64,000 nt of DNA from Paenibacillus lautus NBRC 15380 (GCF_004000945.1 NZ_BIMF01000004.1:248001-312000); one strand, 5' to 3'. Counted from the stretch's first letter, positions 43,652 through 53,912 are shown. Notes: generated from the letters alone by a model not told the origin. Made by a program: numbers and translations.

Positions 43652-44617
43652 TTACAACCCCTTGTTGATATAAAGTCCGAGTCCCGCAAGTATCAGTCCC
43701 ACGGCCCAAAATGTAAAGACGACGCGCCACTCCGACCACCCGGATAATTCATAATGGTGATGGATCGGGCTCATTTTGAATATTCGTTTGCCTCTGGTTT
43801 TGAAGGAGACCACCTGAAGCACAACGGATAACATCTCAATGACGAATACCCCGCCAATTATGAGGAACAGCAGCTCACTCTTGGTAACGATCGCAATGGC
43901 GCCAATAGCACCCCCGATTCCTAAAGACCCCGTGTCTCCCATGAACACCTTGGCAGGGTGAGCGTTAAATACCAGGAAACCGAGAACCGCACCGATCATC
44001 GCCGCTGCACAAAATGCCGCCGCGAACGAAGTAGACTGAATCGCCACAATGGCATAAGCGCCAAAGGCAATCGCGCTGACACCGGACAGAAGACCATCCA
44101 CTCCATCGGTAAAATTGACCGCGTTGCTGATCGCAAGCATCATGACCACGATAAACGGATAATAGAACCAAGGCCCCCAATCAAAGGACCAATCCATCCC
44201 TGGAACGCTTATCGCCGTGCTATGCCCGTTGGAGATCAACAGCCAGCACATAATACCGGAAAACAGAAGCTGTCCAAACAGCTTCTGCCTGGCCGTGAGT
44301 CCTAATGATCTGCGAAATACGATCTTAATATAGTCGTCAAGAAAGCCGATCAAACCGAAACCGAGCGTCGCTACGATCATCACATAGAAATCAGTATCGA
44401 CAGGAGAAAACTTAATATAAGTCAGTGTAAAAGCAAGCAAAATCACAACGCCGCCCATCGTTGGCGTTCCGGCTTTTTTCAAGTGGCTCTGCGGACCGTC
44501 ACTCCTGACCTGCTGGCCGAACTTCATCCGCCGCAGCAGCGGAATGAGCAGCGGAGCCGATATCACCGCAAGCACAAACGCTACACCGATTGTCAATAAC
44601 AGCAATTGAAAGTCCAT
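43652..44617 (-). CDS. mraY: Phospho-MurNAc-pentapeptide translocase
   Basis: 321 residues with ten membrane helices. HLKKAGTPTMGGVVIL and GFLDDYIKI hold the Mg and substrate aspartates; NFTDGVDGLLSGV and GDTGSLGIGGAIG are further signatures, and HHHYELSGW is the histidine loop. It transfers phospho-MurNAc-pentapeptide to undecaprenyl phosphate, forming lipid I. GGGGGTG precedes the ATG. Confidence 0.98.
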   Translation of the reverse strand: MDFQLLLLTIGVAFVLAVISAPLLIPLLRRMKFGQQVRSDGPQSHLKKAGTPTMGGVVILLAFTLTYIKFSPVDTDFYVMIVATLGFGLIGFLDDYIKIVFRRSLGLTARQKLFGQLLFSGIMCWLLISNGHSTAISVPGMDWSFDWGPWFYYPFIVVMMLAISNAVNFTDGVDGLLSGVSAIAFGAYAIVAIQSTSFAAAFCAAAMIGAVLGFLVFNAHPAKVFMGDTGSLGIGGAIGAIAIVTKSELLFLIIGGVFVIEMLSVVLQVVSFKTRGKRIFKMSPIHHHYELSGWSEWRVVFTFWAVGLILAGLGLYINKGL

Positions 44618-44621
44618 CTGC

Positions 44622-46040
44622 TCACCCCCTCACTCCGTTGTTGCCGCCAGGCAGGGCCTTCAAGGCGTCAACCACGTGTTCCAGCCTCATGCCGCGCGAG
44701 GCTTTCACCAATACGATATCCTTCTCCGTTACCCGCTCCAGCAAGGCTTCGATCAGTTTCTCTTTATCCGTAAACGGAAACACAGCCCCTTCAGGGAAGC
44801 GATCTTTCGCTTTCTTTGCCGTGTGAAGCGACAATGGGCCGTAGGTGAACACAAAATCCGCATTGTCCGGAGATAAGTAATCTCCAATCTCGGCATGGAA
44901 TTCCTCTTCCCGCTGACCAAGTTCCAGCATGTCCCCGAGAACGGCAATTCGTCGGTGGTAGCCTTTCATATCCCCAAGCACGTCCAATGCCGCCTTAACC
45001 GCGGTAGGACTGGAATTGTAAGCATCGTTCAGCACGGTGACCCCGAACGCAGTCTCCACGGCTTCGATCCGCATGCTCGACAGCTTCAGATTGGCTAACC
45101 CGCTGCGAATCGCTTCATCGCCGATTCCCAAATGGGCCGCTACAGCCATCGCTGCCAGCGCGTTGACTACATTATGACGGCCGAGAAGCGGCAGGCTGAA
45201 GCCTTCGCCCGCATGCCGGTTCGAAGTGAATATGATTCCTTTTGCATGGAACATGAGTCCCGTCGGATAATCGTCATTGGTTTCTTGATTGCCAAACGTA
45301 AACGTTCGCAGTCCTTCTGGCTTCACCGTAGTTTCTTCAGCAAGCACCTGACGGATCAACGGTTCGTCCCCGTGATAGATCAGTAAGCCGCCCGGCTTCA
45401 TGCCGCTGATGATTTCAAGCTTGGCACGGGCGATTTCTTCACGTGAGCCGAGCTGAAGCATATGCGCTTCCCCCACGTTGGTAATCACCGTCATATCCGG
45501 ACGCGCAATGGTCGAAAGCAGTTCAATCTCGTGACGTCCGCTCATGCCCATCTCAAGCACGATCATATCGGTATCTTCCTTCATCGCGAGTACGGTTAAC
45601 GGAAGACCGATATGATTGTTGTAATTGCCTTGCGTCTTGTGAACTTTAAACGTGGTTTCAAGCAGTGCGGACACCATGTCCTTCACGGTGGTTTTCCCGT
45701 TACTGCCGGTAATGCCGATCACCTTTGCGCTGCTTTCGGACAAATAGGCGGCCGCAAGCGACTGGAGCGCCGTTAATGTATCCTCAACGAGAATGAGCGG
45801 CAGGTCGGGAATCGGTTGATGATCTCTCTGCCAGAGCACTGCGCCAGCTCCGCTGGCGAGCACGCTCTCCGCGAACTCGTGCCCGTCAAATTTCTCGCCA
45901 ACAATCGGAACAAACAGATTTCCCGGCTGTATGGTTCGGGAGTCGGTACCGACCCCTTGAATGATAATGTTGTCATCTTGGTTACGTGAGAGCGTCCCGC
46001 CGCACATGTCGGCGATGCTCTTTAATGATTTATGGATCAC
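44622..46040 (-). CDS. murF: UDP-MurNAc-tripeptide:D-Ala-D-Ala ligase
   Basis: 472 residues from GTG 46040. ATP loop IGITGSNGKTTVKD near 108-120, then NNHIGLPLTVL and VLNDAYNSSPTAVKAALD. It adds D-Ala-D-Ala to give the pentapeptide precursor. The G of its GTG is also the last base of the murE stop TAG. In B. subtilis murF is outside this cluster (with ddl); here it stands between murE and mraY, as in many other bacteria. Confidence 0.97.
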   Translation of the reverse strand: MIHKSLKSIADMCGGTLSRNQDDNIIIQGVGTDSRTIQPGNLFVPIVGEKFDGHEFAESVLASGAGAVLWQRDHQPIPDLPLILVEDTLTALQSLAAAYLSESSAKVIGITGSNGKTTVKDMVSALLETTFKVHKTQGNYNNHIGLPLTVLAMKEDTDMIVLEMGMSGRHEIELLSTIARPDMTVITNVGEAHMLQLGSREEIARAKLEIISGMKPGGLLIYHGDEPLIRQVLAEETTVKPEGLRTFTFGNQETNDDYPTGLMFHAKGIIFTSNRHAGEGFSLPLLGRHNVVNALAAMAVAAHLGIGDEAIRSGLANLKLSSMRIEAVETAFGVTVLNDAYNSSPTAVKAALDVLGDMKGYHRRIAVLGDMLELGQREEEFHAEIGDYLSPDNADFVFTYGPLSLHTAKKAKDRFPEGAVFPFTDKEKLIEALLERVTEKDIVLVKASRGMRLEHVVDALKALPGGNNGVRG

Positions 46041-47524
46041 TATTGTCTGCCCCTTATCGCGTCTTTGGCTACGATGCGGTCGTCAAAATCTAGCACTTCG
46101 CCCGCAATCAGCTGGTAGGTCTCATGACCTTTCCCCGCAATCAATACTACATCGCCCGGGCTTGCCATTTCAATAGCCTTTTCGATCGCTTTCCGGCGAT
46201 CAACGATGAGCTTGTAGCTTTCTGTTGACACTCCGTCTTCAATCAAGCCGGCTTCGATATCCTTCAGGATCAAATCCGGGTCTTCAGTACGGGGATTATC
46301 GGAAGTCACGAATACAACATCGCTATATTTCGCAGCAATTTTACCCATGATCGGCCGTTTGGTCCGATCCCGATCACCGCCGCAGCCGAATACCGTAAGC
46401 ACCCGGCCTTCAGCAAATTCATTAACGGTTCGCAGTACATTTTCGAGTCCGTCCGGCGTATGCGCATAATCCACGATCACGGCGTACGGCTGACCTTCAT
46501 CCACGACCTCAACGCGGCCGTCAACTCCGGGTACGGACTCCAGGCTGTTCTTGATATCCTCGAGCGGGATTCCCTCAAGAAGCGCGGCAGCAATCGCCGC
46601 CATCGCGTTGTACACGTTGAATTTCCCTACCATTCGAATCGAAATATCCGCACTGCCGCGGAATGTATCCACATGGAACGAGGTGCCTTGAGCGGTGATC
46701 GAGATGTTGCTTGCCCGTATATCCGCATCGTCTCCCAAACCATAGGTAATCACTTCCGCCGCGGTCTGCTTGGCAAAATAAGCTGAAGCCTCATCATCCG
46801 CATTCAGGACGGCATATTTGCGCGACGATTCATCCTTGGCAAAAGCGTTGCCCAGCCGGGAGAAAAATAACCCTTTGGCCCCGCGGTATTCTTCCATCGT
46901 ATGATGATAGTCCAGATGATCCTGCGTCAGGTTAGTGAATATAGCTGTCCGGAAATCCGTTCCCTTCACCCGCCCCTGTTCGAGCGCGTGCGAGGATACC
47001 TCCATTACGCAGCACTCGGTGCCTGCGTTCGCCATATCGTTCAGATAACGCTGGAGTTCCAGCGCCTCAGGCGTCGTTCTCGGCATCGGGAACGAACGGC
47101 CGTCGTATCTCATCTGAATGGTGCCGATCAACCCGGTCTTCAAACCGTAATCGTTCATGATTGACTCGATCAAATACGTTGTTGTGGTCTTGCCGTTCGT
47201 TCCGGTTACGCCGATCATCTTCATGCGGGAGCTTGGCTGATTAAAAAAGGCATTCGCCAAACCCGCCATCGCAAAGCGGCTGTCCTTCACAATGACTTGC
47301 GGAAGGTCTATCTCAAGCTTACGCTCAACGACCAAGGCCGCAGCGCCTTGGTCTGCGGCCTGGGCTGCAAACTGGTGTCCATCTACCGTATGGCCCGGCA
47401 GACAAATGAACAAATCCCCCGCCTTCACTTGTCTCGAGTCTGTTTCAATCCCCGTTATTTCAACATCTCCGGATCCCTCGATAACAGCAGCAGCCAATAC
47501 GGATGATAATTGCTTCAATTTCAT
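46040..47524 (-). CDS. murE: UDP-MurNAc-dipeptide:meso-diaminopimelate ligase
   Basis: 494 residues. ATP loop GVTGTNGKTTTTYL near 109-122. The motif TSDNPRTEDP near 407 carries D-N-P-R, which selects meso-diaminopimelate rather than lysine, so the wall is DAP type. This fits dapL in the same window. GAGAGGG precedes the ATG. Confidence 0.97.
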   Translation of the reverse strand: MKLKQLSSVLAAAVIEGSGDVEITGIETDSRQVKAGDLFICLPGHTVDGHQFAAQAADQGAAALVVERKLEIDLPQVIVKDSRFAMAGLANAFFNQPSSRMKMIGVTGTNGKTTTTYLIESIMNDYGLKTGLIGTIQMRYDGRSFPMPRTTPEALELQRYLNDMANAGTECCVMEVSSHALEQGRVKGTDFRTAIFTNLTQDHLDYHHTMEEYRGAKGLFFSRLGNAFAKDESSRKYAVLNADDEASAYFAKQTAAEVITYGLGDDADIRASNISITAQGTSFHVDTFRGSADISIRMVGKFNVYNAMAAIAAALLEGIPLEDIKNSLESVPGVDGRVEVVDEGQPYAVIVDYAHTPDGLENVLRTVNEFAEGRVLTVFGCGGDRDRTKRPIMGKIAAKYSDVVFVTSDNPRTEDPDLILKDIEAGLIEDGVSTESYKLIVDRRKAIEKAIEMASPGDVVLIAGKGHETYQLIAGEVLDFDDRIVAKDAIRGRQ

Positions 47525-47585
47525 TTGTTATCCCTCTCTCTATATATCTGCACCATCCGTCCTCACTCGTGAATCGGATGATGCC

Positions 47586-49529
47586 TTAATGTTCGTGCTT
47601 GGATTCCTCCGGGTCTTCGCCCATATAAATCCGAATGGTGGACCCTCGCTCCACCCGGCTTCCCGGCTTCGGCGCCTGGGAAATGACCGTGTTGCCTGTT
47701 CCGGATTTGGCCAGCATGAAATTCATATTCAGGTCCTCATACAGATCCTGAACGGTCGCTCCGACCAGGTTCGGCACAGTCACGGTTGGCGTCTCGCCAT
47801 ATTTGTATTCACGGGCAAGCTGATCTTTACGCGGCGGGACATTCATGTAATGCAGCGCATCCTCCAGGATGTTCTGTACGATGGGAGCAGCCACGACTCC
47901 ACCGAACTGAATGCCCTTCGGGTTATCTACCGCCGTGTACACCACAATCTCAGGATCATCGGCAGGTGCGAATCCGATAAAAGATACGATATGCTCGGTT
48001 GAGGAGTATCTGCCGTTAATAACCTTCTGGGCGGTACCCGTCTTCCCTCCGACACGATAACCGTCGATGAAGGCCGGGCGTCCGGTCCCTTTGGCAACGA
48101 CGCTTTCGAGTGCCTCGCGAACTTGCTTGGACGTTTCCTCCGAGATCACTTGTCTGACAAGCTCCGGCTTGATTTCCTCGACCGTATCTCCCGTTTCTGG
48201 ATTGACCCACGCCTTGGCCACATGCGGCTTAAACAATTTGCCGCCGTTAATGGCGGCGGATACTGCAGCAACCTGCTGGATCGGCGTAACCGATACCCCT
48301 TGCCCAAATGCCGTTGTCGCCAGTTCAACGGGACCGACGTTGTCGAGTTTGAACAGGATGCCATTCTCTTCCCCATTCAAATCGATGCCCGTCTTTGCCC
48401 CGAAGCCAAAATCGCGGATATACTGAAACAGGCTTTCCTTGCCCAGCTTCTGACCTAACGCCACGAAACCCGGGTTGCAGGAGTTCTGGACAACCTCCAT
48501 GAAGGTCTGGCTGCCATGGCCGCCTTTTTTCCAGCAGCGCAGTCTCGCTCCACCGACCTCTACCGCTCCACTGTCAAAGAAGTGGTCGTTCTTCAGGTCA
48601 ACCTTGTCCTCTTCAAGGGCAGCGGCAAGCGTAATAATCTTGAATGTCGAGCCTGGTTCATAGGTCATCCAGATCGGCAGGTTGCGGTTGTACGTCTCGG
48701 CTGAAAACTCCTGATAATTGGCAGGAGAATACCCTGGCCTGCTCGCCATTGCCAAAATCTCGCCAGTCTTGGGATTCATGGCGATCGACCAAGCCCCATT
48801 CGCCTGATACTTCACCATGGCCTGGTCAAGCTCCCGCTCCATAATGGACTGAATCGATTTATCGATCGTTAGCTCCAGATTCAGACCATCACGAGGCTCG
48901 ACATACTTTTCCGAGGAGCCCGGCATGATTCTTCCGCCTGCATCGGACAGATAGGATATTCCGCCTTCGAAGCCTTTCAGCTTATCGTCATGCATGGCTT
49001 CCAAGCCGGTAAGTCCCTGGCTGTAGGCCCCCGTGAACCCCAAAATATGGGCTGCGAGATCGCCATAGGGATAATACCGTTTGTTATCCTCAGCAACAAC
49101 GATACCCGGCAGCTTCAAATCACGAATTTCCTGAGCCAGCTCCATCGTAATTTTTCGTCCACCGGGATTTATCCGTTCCAACCTCGAACGTTTCGTAATG
49201 ATTTTCTTGATATCGGCTTTGTCCATGCTGATTAGCCCAGCCAAGGTTTCGGCCGTATGGTCCGGATCTTTGATTTGTACGGGAATCGCCCAAATGGTCG
49301 GTGTCGTTATATTCGTAACCAATGCGGTTCCGTTACGATCCAAAATCTCACCACGCTGTGCCGCAAACGGAATGTCGCGGCGCCAGAGATCCTCCGCCTT
49401 CGCCGACAACTCCGCGCCTTTCCCAATCTGCACATAAGCCAGTCTGATAATCAGTGCTGAGAACAGCAGGAGCAGCAGCAGCAGGCTCCAGAGCAGCCTT
49501 CTCCGCTGCGATACCTTGGATACTTTCAC
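47586..49529 (-). CDS. spoVD: Class B penicillin-binding protein SpoVD
   Basis: 647 residues from GTG 49529, with GGGAGGG upstream. One N-terminal membrane helix (LLWSLLLLLLLFSALIIRL), a PBP dimer domain, then the transpeptidase with YEPGSTFKI (S-x-x-K), NSCNPG (S-x-N) and GGKTGTAQK (K-T-G). One PASTA domain near 580-640 (TVPNLVGATVQDLYEDLN) sets SpoVD apart from division PBP2B. It cross-links cortex peptidoglycan together with SpoVE. Confidence 0.95.
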   Translation of the reverse strand: MKVSKVSQRRRLLWSLLLLLLLFSALIIRLAYVQIGKGAELSAKAEDLWRRDIPFAAQRGEILDRNGTALVTNITTPTIWAIPVQIKDPDHTAETLAGLISMDKADIKKIITKRSRLERINPGGRKITMELAQEIRDLKLPGIVVAEDNKRYYPYGDLAAHILGFTGAYSQGLTGLEAMHDDKLKGFEGGISYLSDAGGRIMPGSSEKYVEPRDGLNLELTIDKSIQSIMERELDQAMVKYQANGAWSIAMNPKTGEILAMASRPGYSPANYQEFSAETYNRNLPIWMTYEPGSTFKIITLAAALEEDKVDLKNDHFFDSGAVEVGGARLRCWKKGGHGSQTFMEVVQNSCNPGFVALGQKLGKESLFQYIRDFGFGAKTGIDLNGEENGILFKLDNVGPVELATTAFGQGVSVTPIQQVAAVSAAINGGKLFKPHVAKAWVNPETGDTVEEIKPELVRQVISEETSKQVREALESVVAKGTGRPAFIDGYRVGGKTGTAQKVINGRYSSTEHIVSFIGFAPADDPEIVVYTAVDNPKGIQFGGVVAAPIVQNILEDALHYMNVPPRKDQLAREYKYGETPTVTVPNLVGATVQDLYEDLNMNFMLAKSGTGNTVISQAPKPGSRVERGSTIRIYMGEDPEESKHEH

Positions 49530-49615
49530 CTAAGCTTCCCTCCCTGTTTGAACCCGAAAGCTCATGATATGCGTTCTTCACATGAGTATTCGGGACAAAC
49601 CCGGGTTAGAACAAG

Positions 49616-51922
49616 CTATTCCCCTTCTGTCTTGCCTTGTCCTTGGTCGGTTGCATCGGCATCGTTATCGGCAGTTCCTTCCGACTCTTTTCCACCGGTT
49701 TCTTCCCCGTTCGCATTTTCGTTTCCAACGGAGGAAGTTTCATCAGAACTGCTGCTTCCCGTTATCAACTCTTGAGCCGATTTGAGCGTTAACTGCACGA
49801 TTCGTTGACCATTCTCCTTGGCTTCCAACTGCGAAACAACGTAGCCCTCACCCTGAACATTAACCTTTACTTTCATCAAAGTGAGCACTTCCATGGCGTC
49901 CCTGAGCGATTCACCCTCTAAATTCGGGATTTTCATCGTCGGGCTATCCTCTGTAAGAAGGTAGATCCTTTGACCTGCACTAATGATCGCATTGGCAGGC
50001 GGGTATTGCTCCTTCACCGTGTTTCCGTTGCCCAAGGTCTCAAACGCCACTCCATCCTTCAGCAGCTTGGCTTTTACTTCACTCAGCTTCAACCCCGTAA
50101 AATCTGGTGCTTTCAGGGAATCCGTCAGCGTTGTTCCTGATTTCGTTTTTTCCTTATCCTGCTTTGCATTCGATTTGGGAACACCCCAATAATTCAATGT
50201 TTTGGAGACGATCTCTTTGAATATAGGCGCTGCCAGCGTACCGCCGCCCTTTTCCACGTTCGGTTCGTCGATAATGACCAGCACGGCTATTTTCGGATTC
50301 TCGACGGGAGCGTACCCAATGAATGAAACCACTTGTTTCGAACGGTCTTTATATCCGCCTCCGGATTTTATAGCGGTACCCGTTTTGCCGGCAACACGAT
50401 AGCCGTCAATATATGCTAGCTTACCTGTACCATTTAATTGGTCGGCTACAACCTGCTCAAGGTAAGTCCCGGTTTCTCTTGCTGCTTCAGGAGAAATGAC
50501 CTGACGCACGACTTCCGGCTCGATTTTCTCAACCTTGCCGGTGTTAGGGTCCTCAATCTGCTTGACCATATGAGGCTTCATGAGCTTGCCTCCGTTGGCC
50601 ACTGCCGAAATCGCAGCAATCTGTTGAATAGGCGTTACGGATACGGCGTAACCGTAGGTCATGGTCGAAATATCTGAATCATAAGTCATGTTCACGCTGC
50701 CTAGAATTTCCCCCGGTAGGTCAATTTCCGTTTTCTGCGTAAATCCAAATTCACGAATATAGTTGGTAAATCGCTCCTTACCAAGCATTTCGTATCCCAA
50801 TTTTACAAAAGCAACGTTACTTGACTTCTTCACGCCCTCCAAATAGGTGATAGGGCCCCACCCTACGCTGTTAATGTCCCGGTGGGTTCTTCCACCAGCT
50901 CTTATGGATCCGGATTGATAAATAGCACCCGGGTTAAACAGCTTCTCCTGAACTGCACTGGCCAGCGTTACAATTTTGAAAGTCGATCCCGGCTCATAAA
51001 TGGACCGCACGGCATGATTGTTAAAATTCTTTTGATTCCATTTCGAATATGTATTGGGATCAAAAGTCGGCATATTGGCCATCCCCAGTATTTCCATCGT
51101 GTTCGGATCCGCTGCGATAACCGTCATACTGATTGGTTTATATTGGTTATACGTGTCGCGCATCGCTTCCTCGATATAATACTGGATTGTATCGTCTGTC
51201 GTCAGTACTAAATTTTTCCCATTTATTGCAGGCTGGTATAATTCATCCTCGCTGGGCAGCTTGACTCCCTTCTTGTCGCTCTTGTAAGAAGCGAATCCAT
51301 CGGTACCCTTCAGCATCTCGTCATAATATTGCTCAATGCCTCCGATCCCCTTTCCTTGACGATCGGTATAACCCAGCATATGTGCAGCCAATGTCTCTTT
51401 GGGATAGAAGCGTTTCTGCTCGCGTTGAAAGCCGATGCCCGAATCGGGAACTTTGCCTGCGGCCTTCAATTTATCATTCAAGCTTTCGCTGAACGCTTTG
51501 ACCTCTTCCATCTTCTCCTTGTCAATCTTCCATCCTTCATTGCGGACTTCCACGCCCTTAAGGTATTCCCCATCCTTGCCTTTGGCTTGAACCATTTCAC
51601 GAAGCTTGTCCTCATCCTTGCCGAGAGTTTCGTGCAGTCCTTTAACGACCTCATTCTCCATGCCGTTAGCCTGAATGACCGCAGGATTCACAATAACCGT
51701 AAATGCAGGCGCATCCATGGCAAGAATATCGCCGTCCCGATCCGTGATCGTTCCTCGCGTGGCCGGAAGATCCTGTTTTCTCGACCATTTCGATAAAGCT
51801 TGTTCCTTCCAGAAGTCGTTATCGATGACCTGCAGCCAAAACACCCGACCAATCAATAAAGCAAAAAAGAGGGTTATACATCCCCCTATTAGCACGGTAC
51901 GCAGTTTGATTTTTTTTATCAT
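49616..51922 (-). CDS. pbpB: Class B penicillin-binding protein PBP 2B
   Basis: 768 residues. N-terminal membrane helix (VLIGGCITLFFALLIGRVFW), dimer domain, transpeptidase with YEPGSTFKI, KKSSNVAFV (S-S-N) and AGKTGTAIK, then two PASTA repeats (APDFTGLKLSEVKAKLL and IPNLEGESLRDAMEVL). A long Gly/Glu/Asp/Ser-rich tail follows (about the last 45 residues). It is the septal transpeptidase that works with FtsL, DivIB and DivIC. GAGG precedes the ATG. Confidence 0.96.
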   Translation of the reverse strand: MIKKIKLRTVLIGGCITLFFALLIGRVFWLQVIDNDFWKEQALSKWSRKQDLPATRGTITDRDGDILAMDAPAFTVIVNPAVIQANGMENEVVKGLHETLGKDEDKLREMVQAKGKDGEYLKGVEVRNEGWKIDKEKMEEVKAFSESLNDKLKAAGKVPDSGIGFQREQKRFYPKETLAAHMLGYTDRQGKGIGGIEQYYDEMLKGTDGFASYKSDKKGVKLPSEDELYQPAINGKNLVLTTDDTIQYYIEEAMRDTYNQYKPISMTVIAADPNTMEILGMANMPTFDPNTYSKWNQKNFNNHAVRSIYEPGSTFKIVTLASAVQEKLFNPGAIYQSGSIRAGGRTHRDINSVGWGPITYLEGVKKSSNVAFVKLGYEMLGKERFTNYIREFGFTQKTEIDLPGEILGSVNMTYDSDISTMTYGYAVSVTPIQQIAAISAVANGGKLMKPHMVKQIEDPNTGKVEKIEPEVVRQVISPEAARETGTYLEQVVADQLNGTGKLAYIDGYRVAGKTGTAIKSGGGYKDRSKQVVSFIGYAPVENPKIAVLVIIDEPNVEKGGGTLAAPIFKEIVSKTLNYWGVPKSNAKQDKEKTKSGTTLTDSLKAPDFTGLKLSEVKAKLLKDGVAFETLGNGNTVKEQYPPANAIISAGQRIYLLTEDSPTMKIPNLEGESLRDAMEVLTLMKVKVNVQGEGYVVSQLEAKENGQRIVQLTLKSAQELITGSSSSDETSSVGNENANGEETGGKESEGTADNDADATDQGQGKTEGE

Positions 51923-51940
51923 CGGTCAAAACCTCACACT

Positions 51941-52354
51941 TCAATCATTTTGTCCCGAGTCCGAATTCTGTGTCTCGGATGACCCCGAGACCGGTGATAG
52001 ATGGATTGTATTATTGTCATCAATAGGGACATAGCCCAGCTCTTTCGCCTTGTCCAATATTTGCGTCTCCAGTGTTTGCTTTTCCACCTGAAGCTGATTG
52101 ATATTCCGTTTAGCTTCGAGTGTCTTATTTTCCGTCGACTGGATCTGCCGGTTCAAATCATAGGAATGAACATGGCTCATGCCAATGACACCCATGACGG
52201 CAACCACAAACACCACGGACAACAAATACAACAGCTTTTCTTTTTGCGGAAGCTGGGAACGACGCTTGACGACTTTTGTCTTCTCAAGATAAGCGGACTG
52301 CTGCGTTTCCTTCTGTCTCTCCTGTACGGCTAAATTGCCGCGCGTGTAAGCCAT
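51941..52354 (-). CDS. ftsL: Division protein FtsL
   Basis: 137 residues, low in sequence identity but right in architecture: cytosolic N-terminal 50 residues, one membrane helix (LLYLLSVVFVVAVMGVIGM), then an extracellular leucine-zipper-like coil (QIQSTENKTLEAKRNINQLQ, VEKQTLETQI). AAGGAG precedes the ATG. Position between rsmH and pbpB confirms it. The C-terminal tail is acidic and polar. Confidence 0.9.
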   Translation of the reverse strand: MAYTRGNLAVQERQKETQQSAYLEKTKVVKRRSQLPQKEKLLYLLSVVFVVAVMGVIGMSHVHSYDLNRQIQSTENKTLEAKRNINQLQVEKQTLETQILDKAKELGYVPIDDNNTIHLSPVSGSSETQNSDSGQND

Positions 52355-52387
52355 GGCTGATTCTCCTTCTTCAGGGATTTTATGTTT

Positions 52388-53341
52388 CTACAGTTTCTCC
52401 GCAATCCGCAGTTTTGCCGAACGCGCCCTTGGATTACTCTCAATCTCTTCCGCCGATGGGATAAGCGGTTTGCGGTTAACCAGCTTCAGATCACCTTGGC
52501 CGCCTCCGCATACACACATCGGAAAATCTGGGGGGCACGTACACTTGGGAATATAGCTGTTAAAAATCTGTTTGCATATCCGGTCTTCGAGCGAGTGAAA
52601 TGTGATAACCGAGACTCTTCCTCCTGGTGCAAGACATCTCACAGCTTGGTGAAGCGCGTCTTTGAATGCGCCTAGCTCATCATTTACCGCAATACGAAAC
52701 GCTTGAAAGCTTCGTTTAGCTGGGTGGCCGCCCGTTCTCCGAGCTGCGGCCGGAATCCCTTCCTTAATCATTTCGACAAGCTCGCCGGTTGTCTGAATAG
52801 GACTCTGTGCCCTTCTTTCAACAATGACCTTGGCAATTCGCCTTGAAAATTTCTCTTCGCCGTATTCATACAATATTCGTGCGATTTCCTGTTCCGGCCA
52901 TTCGTTTACAATTTTGGCTGCGGTAAGCTCAGCGGATTGATCCATCCGCATATCCAGCGGGGCATCGTGATTGTAACTAAACCCTCTCTCCCCTTCATCG
53001 AACTGCGGAGAGGATACGCCCAAATCGAACAGTATACCGTCAACTAGCGGCTGCCCGTTCTCGTCAACCTCCACTTCGTTTCGGAGCACCTCCTCCAAAT
53101 CACGAAAATTGGTTTTGACAAGAGTGATCCGGTCCACATACGGCTTCATGACTTCCCGGGCGTTATTCAATGCCCAATCGTCCTGATCCAATGCGATTAA
53201 CCGGCCTTTCGAACTTAGTTGGGAAGCAATAAGCGAGCTGTGCCCTGCTCCCCCGAGCGTACAGTCAACATATATACCGTCTGGTTTAATGCGCAGCCCT
53301 TCTGTCGCTTCTTGCTTAAGCACTGTGATGTGATGGAACAA
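52388..53341 (-). CDS. rsmH: 16S rRNA C1402 N4-methyltransferase RsmH
   Basis: 317 residues from TTG 53341, chosen because GGAGG lies nine bases upstream and the protein then opens [16 protein letters not shown], like the family. The frame is open to ATG 53371, with no RBS. SAM motif [15 protein letters not shown] near 22-36, then GRLIALDQD and [20 protein letters not shown]. It methylates N4 of C1402 in the ribosomal P site. The final RSAKLRIAE is typical. Confidence 0.96.
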   Translation of the reverse strand: MFHHITVLKQEATEGLRIKPDGIYVDCTLGGAGHSSLIASQLSSKGRLIALDQDDWALNNAREVMKPYVDRITLVKTNFRDLEEVLRNEVEVDENGQPLVDGILFDLGVSSPQFDEGERGFSYNHDAPLDMRMDQSAELTAAKIVNEWPEQEIARILYEYGEEKFSRRIAKVIVERRAQSPIQTTGELVEMIKEGIPAAARRTGGHPAKRSFQAFRIAVNDELGAFKDALHQAVRCLAPGGRVSVITFHSLEDRICKQIFNSYIPKCTCPPDFPMCVCGGGQGDLKLVNRKPLIPSAEEIESNPRARSAKLRIAEKL

Positions 53342-53418
53342 AGCTGCAGCCCTCCATTGTGTCTCATTCATGATTTTAAGTGTAACTTGTCCATTTCAAT
53401 ACGATGTTCCTACGCTTG

Positions 53419-53856
53419 TCATAAATCAAAATCAAAGTCTACCAGCTTCTCAGCAATGTCGTTGAATGCTTCCTCCGACTGCTGGTAGTAATTCTGCCAC
53501 TGCTCCTTGCTCCAGATCTCCACTCGGCTCGATACGCCGATGACGACGCATTCCTTCTCGAGCTTGGCGAACTCGCGCAAATTGCCCGGCAAATTTACCC
53601 TTCCCTGTTTATCCCATTCACATTCCGTCGCCCCGGAGAAAAAAAACCGTGTGAATGCGCGTGCATCCGACTTCATGAGCGGCAGGGATTTGAGCTTCTG
53701 TTCCATGATGGCCCATTCATCTTTGGGGTATACAAAGAGGCAATTGTCCAATCCGCGGGTTACGATAAACGAGGTGCCCAGGAGGTCACGAAACTTCGCA
53801 GGGATAATGATTCTCCCCTTATCGTCGATGCTATGTTGAAACTCCCCCATGAACAT
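53419..53856 (-). CDS. mraZ: MraZ, transcriptional regulator of the division cluster
   Basis: 145 residues from ATG 53856 (GGTGGAG upstream), opening [15 protein letters not shown]. Two AbrB/SpoVT-like halves each hold a D-x-x-G-R motif: [13 protein letters not shown] and [13 protein letters not shown]. MraZ forms rings and binds repeats in its own promoter. Such repeats are seen at 53886-53912. It is the first gene of the mra-mur-fts cluster. Confidence 0.96.
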   Translation of the reverse strand: MFMGEFQHSIDDKGRIIIPAKFRDLLGTSFIVTRGLDNCLFVYPKDEWAIMEQKLKSLPLMKSDARAFTRFFFSGATECEWDKQGRVNLPGNLREFAKLEKECVVIGVSSRVEIWSKEQWQNYYQQSEEAFNDIAEKLVDFDFDL

Positions 53857-53885
53857 CAGGCACTCCACCCCTTAACCCCGATTCC

Positions 53886-53912
53886 CCACTTTGTACCACT
53901 TTCCACCACTTT
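53886..53912 (-). promoter_or_regulatory. MraZ operator: three repeats with 10-bp period
   Basis: AAAGTGG occurs three times on the - strand, at 53906-53912, 53896-53902 and 53886-53892, exactly 10 bases apart and 30 bases upstream of mraZ. MraZ of E. coli and other bacteria binds TGG-type repeats with this period. The promoter must lie close by; TTGACG at about 53930 is a possible -35, but no good -10 at normal spacing is seen. Confidence 0.65.
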
